Assembly (NCBI RefSeq): GCF_963678975.1
Contig: NC_089274.1
Span: forward strand, 24,389,133 to 24,453,132
Source: Dysidea avara
Taxonomy: Eukaryota > Porifera > Demospongiae > Dictyoceratida > Dysideidae
Reading direction: 5' to 3'
DNA length: 64,000 bases
Of the stretch, positions 21,418 to 32,879 are shown in pieces. The translations under genes were made by a program, and so were the position numbers. The first letter of the stretch is position 1, and each line of letters opens with the position of its first letter. Under the pieces are notes generated by a model, which worked only from the letters and a program-made list of their open reading frames with translations, made no database searches and had not been told where the DNA came from.

Positions 21418-24119
21418 TCAACGAACATAAATTGCTACTGTTTGCTGAGTTTGAGTTGCTTTAGCAGAAACAACTGAAGGTAAATAGCAATCATGCCAGC
21501 GGCACTCTCCTGGTGAATCAAGACTGCCCCAAATTGTATCACAGTTTTGAAGGTAGTTATAAGGGCTGTGTTTATCAAATGCTAATCCTAATAAATTAGG
21601 ATTTTTCGAATGGGTGGAAGGAGCTGGTAGTATCTCTATATTTCGAGTGCATTGATCGGCTATTTTTTTAAAGTCCACTAACACTCCACCAGTCCAGTCA
21701 TGGTCTATATTATAGTTGAACACTCCTTTATATGCCCAGACAATGGTTCCTTTGTGGTAAGCTACAATCATTTGTTCTGTCGGATTGAAACGTTTCTTAT
21801 TGGGTATATTACACCATCCACTAGCATAGGTAGCACAGGCCTTGTAGTAATCTGAGAAATAGTACATGTTAGTGGAGAGAGGTGATGTTTCCATGTATGA
21901 GTGTTGCCATACAAGTGTCCATCCTCCACCATCAGTTGTCATGTCACAGTACACCTAATAATAAGACAAGTTAAAGTGCTGTGGTGATTAAAGTGCTGTA
22001 GTGATTGTAACACGGACAATAAGTATGGCACACAGTGTGGTTGACAGACTAATAATATTAAAGCACAAGGAGTTTGTGGACTCTTGGAAAAACTGAGTAT
22101 TGTTTTGCTCTAGCTTGAGACCACATCCAAGTACTACATTTTTATAGTGCCTAAGTGTATGTGTTCTATAGATGTGTATGTGTTCTATAGATGTGTATGT
22201 GTTCTATAGATGTGTATGTGTTCTATAGATGTGTATGTGCATACCTGTAGTCAGTGATTAATAATATTATGACTTGGAATACCATAGTGAGACAACATTC
22301 TACTATTCGTTCAATTCCTTGCCATTCATATGCCTGAACTACTACTGCACATCCATTTGGTTCTACATGGGGTACTTTGAGATAATAAGTCACTCTTTAG
22401 AGTTCCTATGGATACATATACATTAAATTGGCTAGGAGAAAACATCCTGACCGCCTGGCAGACTCCTGTAAGTGTTCGAGCATTAATGGGATGGCTGCAA
22501 GTTCGAGCTAGGCTGTCCAGGTCCAGTCATGGATTTTTTCTCCTTTCTCCACCTTTTCAAACATACTTTCTGTAACAACTTTAAACAGGTTGTAGGACCA
22601 GGTGTCCTATAGACCTTCACCTTAGATCCTTAGACCTACAGCACAAGAAGCCCTACAGCAGAAGCCTAGGTCTATAGGTGTAAGGTCTTAGGCTCTAAGG
22701 TCTATAGGACGCCTGCTCCTACAACCTGTTTAAAGTTGTTACAGAAAGTATGTTTGAAAAGGTGGAGAAAGGAGAAAAAATCCATGACTGGACCTGGGCA
22801 GCCTCAAACTTGCAGCCATCCCATTAGCGCTCGAATGCTTACAGAAGCCTACCAGGTGGTCAGGATGTTTCTCCTAATCAATTTCATGTATATGTATCCA
22901 TAGGAACTCTAGATAGTGACTTATTATCCTAAAGTAAATAGCTGTGGCTACTATAACTTTCAACCAGCAAAACCCTGCGGCTACTATGCAAAGGCGGCTA
23001 CCATATGAGGGCAGCCCCTGTGGGCCTGTGTGGCAGCAGCCCGCAGGTAACTATTAATGTCACTTCAGGTTTTTAAATATTCGAAGATGCCTATTACCAA
23101 GTGTCTAACTATTACCAAGACATTAAGACTAAGATCATTAATTTTGATTCAACTATGCAACTCCTAAATCATGCATAATTCATTAGAAATCCACTACCAG
23201 CGGAGTAAATTATGCATGCAATTGCTCCATTTTCATTTGTGACATGACTATGGACTTTAGGTCTTGGTATCCTTTTGTCAACCCCTCAGCTGTCATTTTA
23301 AGTACTGACTGATTGATACTTTATTACATTATGAGTACACCTTAGCCATATTTGTTGGAACTATATATTGAGGTGGTCTTATTACAGAGGTGCTCTTTGT
23401 CAAGAGATACCTGTTAATATGGGGTTTTGACCAGTTTTAGTTTTTCAGTTTTCAATTTAAGCTGTTTCCAACATCCCCGACAGCATGAATGGATTATGAA
23501 AATAACTGGTGAACACATGTCTACTGCAACATGTCTACTGTCCTCGGGCTATATATGTACAGATACTAAGGGTATGCATGTACCTGCTTGTCTTGTACCC
23601 AGTAGACTCCACTATTGGGCCGGTTAGTACAATCAGTTGCTAAAACTTCTCTGATATGTTTACATGAATCAGCACTGAGTGACTTGATATTTCCCAATGA
23701 TGGCTCAATCCTATAAAGTTGAAATGTTGTTGCATGTTAAGCTATTTTTGCTTACCTGTAGGGAATCCATTCATCTGTTTTACATATCCAAATTAAATCA
23801 TCTGAACTAAGATCAGCTTTGATTGCTCTTTCACTGGAGCTAGTACACTGTGAGCTCGGTGGAGAACTTTTCTGTGCGCAAAAGATTAATTCATATCAAG
23901 TATGACATGCTTGTTAAATAACTGATTGTATACCTTAACGACATTATGATGGACTACATCAGTAACATTGAAGTCTGTTGAAGGACTGTATTAAATTGAA
24001 TAACATTCTCATCAAAGGTTTTATCTGCTATCTTGTAGACCTTACCTTGTACTTGATGTCAGTTGGCTGTTCACTGTAACAAACCCAATAATCCAAATGG
24101 TGGCAATAATCTTTTGCAT
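21418..24119 (-). CDS. Secreted fibrinogen-like lectin-type protein (FReD-2), five exons
   Basis: Complete gene by exon joining. Exon 1 24119-24046 is an ATG plus signal peptide (MQKIIATIWIIGFVTVNSQL). Then 23985-23934, 23871-23756, 23710-23584 and 21954-21418 (stop). All introns are GT-AG and phases agree, giving 301 residues. After the signal comes a short Cys-containing region (about residues 43-80), then the fibrinogen-type start CTNRPNSGVYWVQ. The last exon has VYCDMTTDGGGWTLVWQHS, a Trp/Cys-rich middle (GWCNIPNKKRFNPTEQ) and ends LPSVVSAKA...VAIYVR. This is an atypical FReD with its own conserved core, not the ficolin type seen at 1-402. The family is secreted and often binds carbohydrate; ligand here is unknown. 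It lies antisense within the remains of MGAT5 copy C. Intron 4 carries a long fold-back repeat. Confidence 0.87.
22155..22235. repeat. Tandem repeat, about 19 bp x 4
   Basis: Unit TGTGTATGTGTTCTATAGA repeated about four times inside intron 4 of the fibrinogen-like gene. Confidence 0.9.
22382..22928. repeat. Long fold-back (inverted repeat), arms about 250 bp
   Basis: Left arm runs from AAGTCACTCTTTAGAGTTCC to GGTTGTAGGACCAGGTGTCC. The right arm is its near-perfect reverse complement, ending in CTAGATAGTGACTTATTAT. Each arm holds TTCGAGC-type box-B-like sequence and GGATGGCTGCAAG, so each may be a SINE-like copy in head-to-head order. Transcribed, it would form a long hairpin. Confidence 0.85.
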
Positions 24120-25452
24120 TATGAAACAAGACAGCTTTACTCACACTGACAAGGAGGTAATACCAACCAAGTGTGGTACTATGAGTAGGAATTGTATTTA
24201 TATGACTGTGCATGGTTCATTTGACAAACTATTGTATCATAACCACAAGTTGATGTATTACACGCATGACCAAAAACTATGTAAGGGAGATGGTGTAAAA
24301 TATTGACTGTGGACTATGTACTGGACTGTGGACTGTGGACTGGACTATGGACTGAATAGCTAATGAAAATGTTTGAGTTCTTAAGAGTGCTCTGTACAGT
24401 TCATACTAGGCTTCCCAAAACATAGTCTGTTTTGCACTAAAAGAAATATTATTAGTCTGTGACATGTTGACGCATTTTAATACCTGTAAATTAGGTATCC
24501 CATAGCAACAAGCACACGGATCTTGCTATTTTACACCCTCTCACTTAAATTAGAACTACTCCGTCATTTTAATCCAATAGACATGAAATTTTCACGCAAG
24601 CTACTTTAGTAAATTTGCCAAAGAAGAGCGTTTGCCATTTTGAAATAGCAATTTCAGATGATGAATAACATAGAAGTAAAACAAGGATTTCTGGGACTGT
24701 CAACCCAAAAGATAAATATGTGATGATTGAGAAGCTAAAAGACAAAAAATAAAAATGCACAATGGTTTGTGCTGTTTAGCATAGTGTATCATAAAAGTAT
24801 CAAGGCTCTTGTGTGTAAACTGTGGGACTAGTTCTAGTATAAAGGGAAAAACTGTAACTCATGTTCTAAAGCAAATTTAGCAGTTGGGTTTGGACTAAAC
24901 TGTGTACTAGTGTTAGCTTATATCCAGTAAAAAAGTACAGGACATTTGCTAAAACCATTTGTAAGTTATAGTACAAATTAAATTTCATGGGAAGCCATAT
25001 AATCGGACTGTACAGAGCACCCTTAACAAAGTATACTGATGAAAGCTGAAACTCCCACTGTATGGTTGAAACATGCAGACTGAACAAATACAATGACCAC
25101 ACTGTATTTTGTATGTGTTTTTGTGCATAGGTGTAAAACAAAAGTAACTGAATGCTACTACTATATAGCATGTATTTCAACCAGTAATAAACACAGTACC
25201 GTGCATGTACAGTTCTCCTTATCATAAACTTCCAAAACTTTCCAGCTAAATAACTCCAAATTTTCCTATAACACTCCCTTAGCAACCCATACATTTTTTG
25301 CATAATTTTTGATGGGCTATCGATTGGTGTAGTTTTAAAAAAAACCACCCGTTGCCACGTTATTCTATTTAATGCACACCTCACGCTATTATTGTTGAAT
25401 GATAGAAACGTGTCTAAGTTCGCTCTACAGGTGATTGTTGTTTATTTGATGA
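24120..25452. other. No gene supported
   Basis: Contains a 172-residue minus-strand ORF (25384-24866) with no recognisable family features. A 20-bp inverted match (TTAAGRGTGCTCTGTACAGT at 24384 and, complemented, at 25010) may mark a small element. The right part probably belongs to the DDE transposon's 5' flank. Confidence 0.4.
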
Positions 25453-27413
25453 TTGTTATTGATGCCACCTAAGTCAAAAAGAAGTTTACAGCTGGGAGTA
25501 GCCAGAGCACACCGCCAGAAGAAATGTAAAACACAAGAATGCTCCTCCAAATCGAATGAAGGTATTTCTGAAGATAAAACAAGTTCTATTATTGAGGAAC
25601 ATATAACAGACCCTGCTCTTGAATTTTCTAGTACTTTAAACTCTAGTGACATGTCAGAAAATGAGACCACAGAAGTCAGTACTGTTTCAACTGAAAGCGT
25701 TGTGCCTGCAACTGGAGATCATAGTGAAACAGCTGAAGAGATTGTACCCACTTTCAGTGATTATGATTCCCAAGATGACGAAGACTACACTTCACCAGCT
25801 GAAACTGCAACAGCTAGAGGATGAATTAATCCATGGCCATGCAAAAGACTGGGTAAATTCACTTGACAGAGACGATCTAATGTCACTGTCTCTGTTGCTG
25901 CACTATCTAATAGTAAACATTTTAGGCCTTCAGCTAACGTTTGCTGCTAAAGTGATAGGTGATTTAGTTGGAAAAAGTGAACGAACTGTTCGTGAATGGA
26001 GGGGAACCTTTTTATGCAATGATGGATCATTTCCAGGTTCACTGCAAGGAAAGTACCAGCAGACTGGAGTCTTGGGACAAAATGAGGAGTTAAACAAGCA
26101 TGTGAGAAAGTATGTCAGGGGAAAACGCTAATGTAAAAGGTAAACCCAACATGACCATTGCTTCATTTTGCCAGTGGGTAAATAACGAACTTTTACCCAA
26201 TAGTGTGCTCGAGCCTGGATTTCCTCGCAAAATAAGTGTTGATACTGCAAGAAGATGGCTGCACCATCTTGATTTTAAAGTGTTAGATAGAAAGAAAGGT
26301 GTTTATATTGACAGCCACGAGAGAGAGGACGTAGTTGCTTGTCGTAAAAAGTTCATTCAGAAAATGGTATCAATTGGAATTATAAACAAAGATAATGCCC
26401 CCACACCTCAAGCTGCCCAGTGCCTACCAGAAGATTTAAGATGTCCACCTGAAGAGCAATTACAGAAAACTATTGTGTTATTCCATGATGAATCCATATT
26501 TTCAGCTAATGAAGACCAAGGGACACAATGGGGTGAAAAGGATAATTTTGCAATTAAGCCTAAAAGCAAAGGTTCCGGTATAATGGTATCAGACTTTATT
26601 GATGAGTTTAATGGTTACCTTCATCTTAGTGACACAGAATTTTCTCTGGCTGAACACACATATGGGAACAACATTAAAAAAGAAGCTCGTCAATTTTTGG
26701 AATATGGAGAGAGTCGAGAAGGTTATTGGACCTCAGACAAATTCCTCACTCAAATGGAACATGCAATAAAAATAGCTGATATTAAGTATCCGAAAGATGT
26801 AGGATATCGTGTGGTATGGGTATTTGACAACAGCAGTTGTCACAATGCCTATGCCGATGATGCATTAAATGCGAACAATATGAATGCCAAGCCTGGGGGA
26901 AAGCAGCCATGCTTACGTGACACAGAATGGGATGAGAGACCCCAGTGAATGGTCTTTAATATTGGTATTCCAAAGGGCCTTATTCAAGTACTAACTGAAA
27001 GAGGCAAATACAAAAAATCAATGAAACTTGAAAACATGAGGAAAGAAATCTCGACTCATCCTGACTTCATGAATGAAATGACCAAACTAGAACATTTTCT
27101 ACATGATCGTGGACACATTTGCATCATGTTACCAAAGTTTCATTGCGAGCTTAACCCCATAGAAAGATGTTGGGGTCAAGCAAAGCGATATACACGAAGC
27201 TTTACAAATTACACTTTACCACGATTACGTACTAATGTTCCCAATGGACTTGATTCGGTGATGCTCGAGAATATCAAAAACTATTTCCGCAAGGTAAAGC
27301 AGTACATGTTTGCATACCTAGAAGGCTACACAGCAGGTCCAGACTTAGAAAAGAAAGTAAAAGTATACAAGGAAGTATATAAGTCACACCGAAAGATAGG
27401 TGTAAACAGCTGA
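25453..27413 (+). pseudogene. DDE transposase (IS630/Tc1/mariner-type), broken
   Basis: Three frames in a row make one transposase. It starts MPPKSKRSLQLG with an acidic N-terminal part. A frame change near 25800 leads to a helix-turn-helix-like region (VIGDLVGKSERTVREWRG). A one-base shift near 26115 leads to FCQWVNNELLPN and ISVDTARRWLHHLDF. The catalytic DDE residues follow: FHDES, WVFDNSSCH and CELNPIERCWGQAKRY. An in-frame TGA at 26946-26948 splits the third frame between the second and third catalytic residues. The HDE/FDN/ELNPIE pattern fits the DDE_3 endonuclease group also seen in fungi and invertebrates. Three breaks make it inactive. Terminal inverted repeats were not firmly found. 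Candidates are CACACCTCAC near 25377 and GTGAGGCGTAC near 28131. Confidence 0.85.
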
Positions 27414-28640
27414 CAAAATCCATTTTTCCATGCATACATTATATCCCAAAGTAAACAATCTATCCTAAAACCCTTCTGTAATTTTATTCCATGATAATTG
27501 TATGTACTGTACAGTAAAAACTACTATGATAGCTATAAATATGTGTGGGTACATACATTTTTGGTAATAACCATATAATTGTTTATGGAAATTGAACTAA
27601 AGCAGCAATGAACAAAATGCTGTGTAGAAAGTTTTCATTACACATGATAATCACATAAAAGGTGCAAAAGGTATGGCATCAGTCACTATCAATAGGTACA
27701 TACATTTTAAAGAAACATGGCAGTGAAATGAAGTTATCTACCACATTCTCATTAAAATCACTGAATTGCTTGTCACTGTTAGTGCACTGTAGAGCATAGA
27801 TTGAGTAATGTTACCTGAAAAGTTCATTACAATTGCACTATGTATCACTGAGTTATGAATTTTAAAAATCGTGATACCATTTTGGAAGTTTATGGTAAGG
27901 AGAACTATAGGGAATTATCAGTATAAAATGCTGCTAAGAAGTATATAATGTGATGTTTGTACTATGACTTTGAATTCTGTAAATCTTGAAAGTTTAAGAA
28001 GTTTACAGAAACCAAACCACAAGTTAATGATTGAGATCACACTTTACAAGAATATTCATGATAATCAGAAAGCTACTAAATACATGCAATGGAGACACTG
28101 AATTAAAAGCAATGCTTTAAATTTTGTAAGTGAGGCGTACCATGTCTGGAGATTTAAAAAATGATGCAGGCCCTAATGTTGGCCAATGGCTGACTTTGAA
28201 ATATGTGGACTATTTAGTATTTATTCACCACAAAGCAAATTATTCTTAGGTTCCTGAAGCATGCATAATCACCCCCAAACAGCATGCACAAACAACTACT
28301 GCTGCTTCCATTGCCATTTGGGATCTGTATATATGTTCTCTGTTGTACATAGATGGTCTATTTGAAGAGAGTAAAGTATCACAATGGCACCAGCAATACG
28401 TATATGTGTGCTCAAGTGTGCACTGATCTGAAGAATACCTGTTACTTGTGTAGTATAGTGTAGAGATATCACCATAATATAAAGGGGATTGTATCAGTGG
28501 CAGTGGGTAACTGTCCATGGAATCTTATGTGGTTGGGAGGACCACTGCAGTGGTGGATCTACAGTAGGTGTTCTAAAGGAGGTCTGTGCAACTCCAAAAA
28601 TTGTAGTTTGAATTTGATTTGCCAGTGTTGTTTACTCTCC
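27414..28640. other. No gene seen
   Basis: AT-rich sequence downstream of the transposase, probably partly transposon. No exon or RNA gene recognised. Confidence 0.45.
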
Positions 28641-29060
28641 CCCCTCCCTCCCTATACACACACACTCACACACACAAAGAAAGCAAAGCCTTCAGCTGCA
28701 TGGTCACGCCTACCCTGGATGGCTGTAAACCAGCACTGGGACATCTTTGTGCTACTCAGGTGCTAGGAGTCAGCACAGGAAAATCCTCTTGGGGCAGGAC
28801 TAGTGACCCACAGGAGGCTGTATCATAAGTCCCATCTGGACCTTCACCTGCCGTGTGAGACATGGACAGTTGGGCATTTGCTTCCCCATCCAGTTAATAC
28901 CAGGTACCCAATGATGTTACAGCTGGGTGGGCTGATTTCAGTTAACACCAGGCCACCAGGTCCCCATTTAAACAGCTGGGTAAACTGGAGCAATGTGCAC
29001 ACACACATATGCATGCTACACTACATGCATGCACACTGCACACACACATATACACACACA
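28640..29060 (-). repeat. tRNA-type SINE body (copy 3) between CA microsatellites
   Basis: Reverse-oriented copy of the 4888-5330 repeat. Blocks AAGCCTTCAGC, CCAGCACTGGGA, AAATCCTCTTGGGGC and ACCAGGTCCCCATTTAAAC are present. CACACA tracts flank it at 28660 and 29000-29060. Confidence 0.75.
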
Positions 29061-29397
29061 CTACACTACAAGCATCTTTTCAACATTGTTTTGATTGTCA
29101 GTAGTATTCAGGGGCAAAAAAAGGTCACAGCCAGCTGACAATAGCTGCCCACCTCACCAGCTACGCATTTACAGCTGATAAAGTACATAAAAATCCTTAC
29201 ATAGTTTGCTACACACTGCTCTAATACTGTGACTGCTCTATTAGAGTATCTCGATCTTGGTGTGCTAAAAAGTTTTGGAGGGGGGTCAAGAGGCCCCTTT
29301 GACCCACGCCCCCATATCCGCCCCTGAGTATATATTGGCGTGCTGTATTAGCGTGGTTATTAGGATAGCTTTTTTTTGTGTGTGTGTTAGTGTGTTT

Positions 29398-29709
29398 AGG
29401 GGGCATCTCCAAACTGATTTTGGTACGCTTAACGTCATAATGACGTTTAGGGGGGAGGGGGGTTCAGCCCATGACGTTATTATTTTTATTAAAGCAGTTA
29501 TAGTGTAAACAGCTATAGAGTGATGTGATTAAGCAGCTATACTTTTTGTAGACTATGTTTTCAGGTAAAGAATATAACGTTTTGTGCTTCTATTACCAAT
29601 GCATTATTTTCATAGTGTGACGTTAGCGTCATTATGACGTTAGCGTCATTATGACGTTAGCGTCATTATGACGTTAAGCGTACCAAAATCAGTTTGGAGA
29701 TGCCCCCTT
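29398..29709. mobile_element. MITE with about 45-bp perfect TIRs and TGACGTTA repeats
   Basis: Left end GGGGGCATCTCCAAACTGAT continues as TTTGGTACGCTTAACGTCAT. The right end at 29665-29709 is its exact reverse complement. Flanking TTA on both sides fits a 3-bp target as in PIF/Harbinger MITEs. Inside the right arm a 17-bp unit with TGACGTTAGCGTCATTA repeats three to four times. Non-coding. Confidence 0.88.
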
Positions 29710-29974
29710 ATTAGACTAGTGTTTATATCTTCATTAGCCAGTTACATTAATTGGATGGAGAAATTCCTGGACATCATTGCTGAGCACATGGAGATACATT
29801 TAACCTTCTCTGATGATGTTATTAAGATACCCAGCTACATTGTCAATCATGGTGAGTGTGTAACCATCATGTTTAGTCTGTGTTACCACCTCTGTTATCC
29901 TTACCCCCGTACCACATGAATGTTACACAGGACTTCTATCACAACAACATCTAAGAATTGTATACAATACTAGC

Positions 29975-30365
29975 TATAGTATGTTCACGCTGAGCTGAAT
30001 CCTGAAAAACAGCTAAAAATTAAAAGTGGATTTTTTCTCAACAGAGTTAACATTTCAGTCAACCAGATGATTGTTGGTAACAGCAAAGGTGTCGACAACA
30101 GACACATACGGTTTGACTCCATTACAAGTTCGGGAAAGGGCTATAATGGACACTGCAGTTAATATGGCTTCCCCATAGGAAATGTATTGCAAAAATTTTG
30201 ATTGGCCATAAATATTATGTAACATTTGAACAAAAAGATTTTGAAATATTTTTAGCGGATCAAGCAGTATTACAAATGAGCCAAATTTCAAGATCGTGTG
30301 TAATTGCGTCCATGAGTTATTAAATGTGTTTGAGGATTCAGCTCAACGTGAACATACGTACTATA
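29975..30365. mobile_element. MITE, about 390 bp
   Basis: Left end TATAGTATGTTCACGCTGAG and onward (CTGAATCCTGAAAA) matches the reverse complement of the right end (TTGAGGATTCAGCTCAACGT, then GAACATACGTACTATA). It starts just after the decayed exon 11 of copy C. The minus-strand ORF inside is not convincing. Confidence 0.75.
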
Positions 30366-31710
30366 TATGTATCAGTAAAGTAGTGCCACTGCCACTAAAA
30401 GCATCATCAAAATGTTTTACACAATGAAACATACCTTTATGAAAAGTCTCAGTGTATCTAACATCAAATCTGGCATTAAAACTAATTTTAGAAAGTCCTA
30501 CAAAACTGGATTTTGGTTTGCCTATCTGCAGTTGAAAGGCCAGAGGCTATAAATGATGCATCATACCATACAACCACCATTTTACATCACCATAGTGTGA
30601 ATGTGGGTTTTGACGGATGTCTGCTGTCTGCACCTTGCCTTTACCTTTCATCTCCAATCATGAAAGCGACCCAGCCAGATGCATGAAGTGACTGAATCCA
30701 TAAGACAAATATTTCAGCACAAAAAGGATTGTACAGCGTGCACGTTTCATCCTTCTGTCAGCTTACACCATGTACAACCTCGCGTGCAATGGTGCACCAC
30801 CAGTTTTTCGCCAAATTATAATCTTGCCAAGTGCAGTTTTATAGCAAATCACCAGATATTAGTTTCACCAATATTTATTGTTATACAGTATATAGGTGCA
30901 CGCCTGAATAATGTAGTTATTGACTGTGGAAAAGTTTGTATTAATTATCATATGTGTGTGCATGTGCTGGTAAGTAAAACTGGTTTGTCATAATTTTGGC
31001 CTTGAAATGTTCTTACAATCAAAAATAGAGAAGATGTGAAATACAATTAAGCTGTAAACACTACAGTACTGGCAATAATATTGAAAAATTCAACATTTTA
31101 CTGATATATATCAATATCCTGGAAGTAATGGTTAATCAAGACCAAAAGTGCCTTCAGTGTGATCTGAAATGTTTCTCATAAGCTACTAAAAAATTAAATG
31201 GGAACCATTTAATTTTTGCAGCATGCCTCCAACAGCTGAAGTGAAAAGCAAGCTTGTGTTGTTTGGGTATCACATGTAGAACTCTTATTGAATAAGTTCA
31301 GAGATGTGCTGCAAATTTATTTAAGTACTTTTCCTTTTCAGGTGTCACAGAATGATACAAAAATTTAATTGGAAACCACTATCGTACCCCTGAAACCAAC
31401 TAAAATTTCATTGATGTACCTGCCAGCATCCATCTCAAACCAGTCTCATCTAACCTCCACACTCAAGGTCACCAAACGAATTCCAACAACCATTGACAAG
31501 AATAAGGAAGGTTCTATTTAGCTACACCCTTTTCAAATAAAATTAGAATTTTGTAAGTGATGATATTCACAATTGAACCAGTTCAAACAGAAACTAGCTG
31601 GATTAGACTATGACTGATCATTAACTGTAAAATTTAAAATTTAACCAATTGTTATCTACTTGCATTTTCTATTCTACTTAGATACACTGTAAGTATTAAC
31701 TGCCAGTATA
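30366..31710. other. No gene seen
   Basis: AT-rich DNA with no exon, RNA gene or resolved repeat, apart from short ORFs lacking family features. Copy C exons 12-23 would be expected here and were not found. Confidence 0.5.
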
Positions 31711-31918
31711 ATTTTAAAATGAAGTAGGGATCCAAGCAATAAAAATTAGTGAAACAAGAGATGAATGATGGTATTACAGCATAGCTCGGTGGAAATCCCT
31801 ACATTGCATGTTATAACAATTATTTTGTTCAATGCCAAAGTATGAATTTTCCCACCAAACTATGTTGTAATACCATCATTCATCTCTACTTTTTATTGCT
31901 TGCTTCGTTTTAAAATAA
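31711..31918. repeat. Fold-back repeat, about 208 bp
   Basis: ATTTTAAAATGAAGTAGGGA with GAGATGAATGATGGTATTAC on the left is mirrored by GTAATACCATCATTCATCTC and CTTCGTTTTAAAAT on the right. Non-coding MITE-like element. Confidence 0.8.
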
Positions 31919-31989
31919 TTTTTTTTTGTTATAACACAACTATACACACGTGACTGTTTTATTAGGGTGGCTGCTGTATTAGAATATAT

Positions 31990-32860
31990 CGAGTTGGCCT
32001 TCAAAGGGCGTGACACTATTTCATGTTTTCACTTTGCTAGCATTATGAATACAGGTAGACTAATAGTAAGTAAATGGTTATTTGTTGTTAGAACTATTTC
32101 TGATGTCAATCATCTTTTTCAACCACTCAAGGAGTGTTTTAGACATACTTTTATTCCTGCTGTGCCAGGCCATTCACCACCTGGAGATCTAGAGAGAGAG
32201 AGTTGTTGGCTCTGCCTACCCGAGTTGGTGGCATGGGTATTATTAATCCAGTTAAACTGTGTTCTTTTAAATCCTCAGAAAAAGTTATCCAGCCATTACA
32301 GTCTCCCTTTTTGTCCCAGACAAATGCTAGTTGCGGTAGTGTTCGAGGTGTACAGTTTGTCATCAAGTCTGAAATCTTAAATGCAAAGTTCTCTCTACTT
32401 GAACTAAAGGAATTTGAAAAGATCAATTGGGTTAGCCTCTGAGAAAGCAGCTTCAAATTGGCTCACTGTTCTTCCTTTGCAAGAGCACAGTTTCACCTTG
32501 CACAAAATGGCCTTTCATGATACTGTTGCTCTTAGATACAGATGGGATCCTGCTAGGCTCCCTCAACATTGTGCTCGTGGAACAAAGTTCTCTGTCAAAC
32601 ATTCATTCTCATGCCCCAAGAGTGGTTTTCTGTCTATTTATCATAACAAGATATGTGACTTCACTGCCAGTTTACTTACCAAAGTCTGCCATTGAGCCCC
32701 ACTTCCAACTGGCAAGCAGTTCATCCTTGCTTCATCAAGCACCAAAGATGGTGCTCATCTGGATATTACTGCAAATGGCTATTGGAGAGGGCGATGTGAG
32801 AATACATATGTTGATGTAAAAGTTTTCAACCCCCATGCTCCAACAAACCATCCTACCATC
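31990..32860 (+). pseudogene. Retroelement ORF 3' fragment (LINE-like), decayed
   Basis: A plus-strand reading with at least two frame changes and several stops encodes the end of a retroelement protein common in sponges and cnidarians. Visible blocks: FQPLKECFRHTFIPAVPG, ALPTRVGGMGIINPVKL, NWLTVLPLQEHSFTLHKMAF, HDTVALRYRWDPARLP, FSVKHSFSCPKSGF and KVFNPHAPTNHPT. This is the region downstream of the RT core. It ends where the spacer sequence duplicated from downstream of copy A resumes at about 32880. It therefore occupies the place where the last exon of MGAT5 copy C would be. The class (LINE versus other) is uncertain. Confidence 0.7.
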
Positions 32861-32879
32861 CTACTATATGTATTAATTA

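Larger units (their letters stand above)
18940..29955 (+). pseudogene. MGAT5-like copy C, truncated remains
   Basis: Four or five pieces match copy B exons in order. They are the end of exon 4 (to 18960, YDYAFK then gtacat), exon 5 at 19007-19051 (GGFLGELVQWSDLIA, donor kept), exon 6 at 20485-20549, exon 10 at 29738-29851 (WMEKFLDIIAEHMEIH, open, donor kept) and exon 11 at 29931-29955 (donor lost). Exon 5 holds the LGELVQWSD motif that carries the proposed catalytic glutamate in human MGAT5. Exons 1-3 are missing; the match to the spacer runs straight into exon 4 at about 18935. Exon 6 is 11 bp shorter than in copy B, which shifts the frame. Exons 7-9 and 12-23 were not found. Insertions between the pieces include the fibrinogen-like gene, a DDE transposon and MITEs. 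Loss of function is a safe inference. Confidence 0.8.

Noticed and set aside
24866..25384. 172-residue minus-strand ORF
   Set aside because: No motif, AT-driven composition, no splice or context support.
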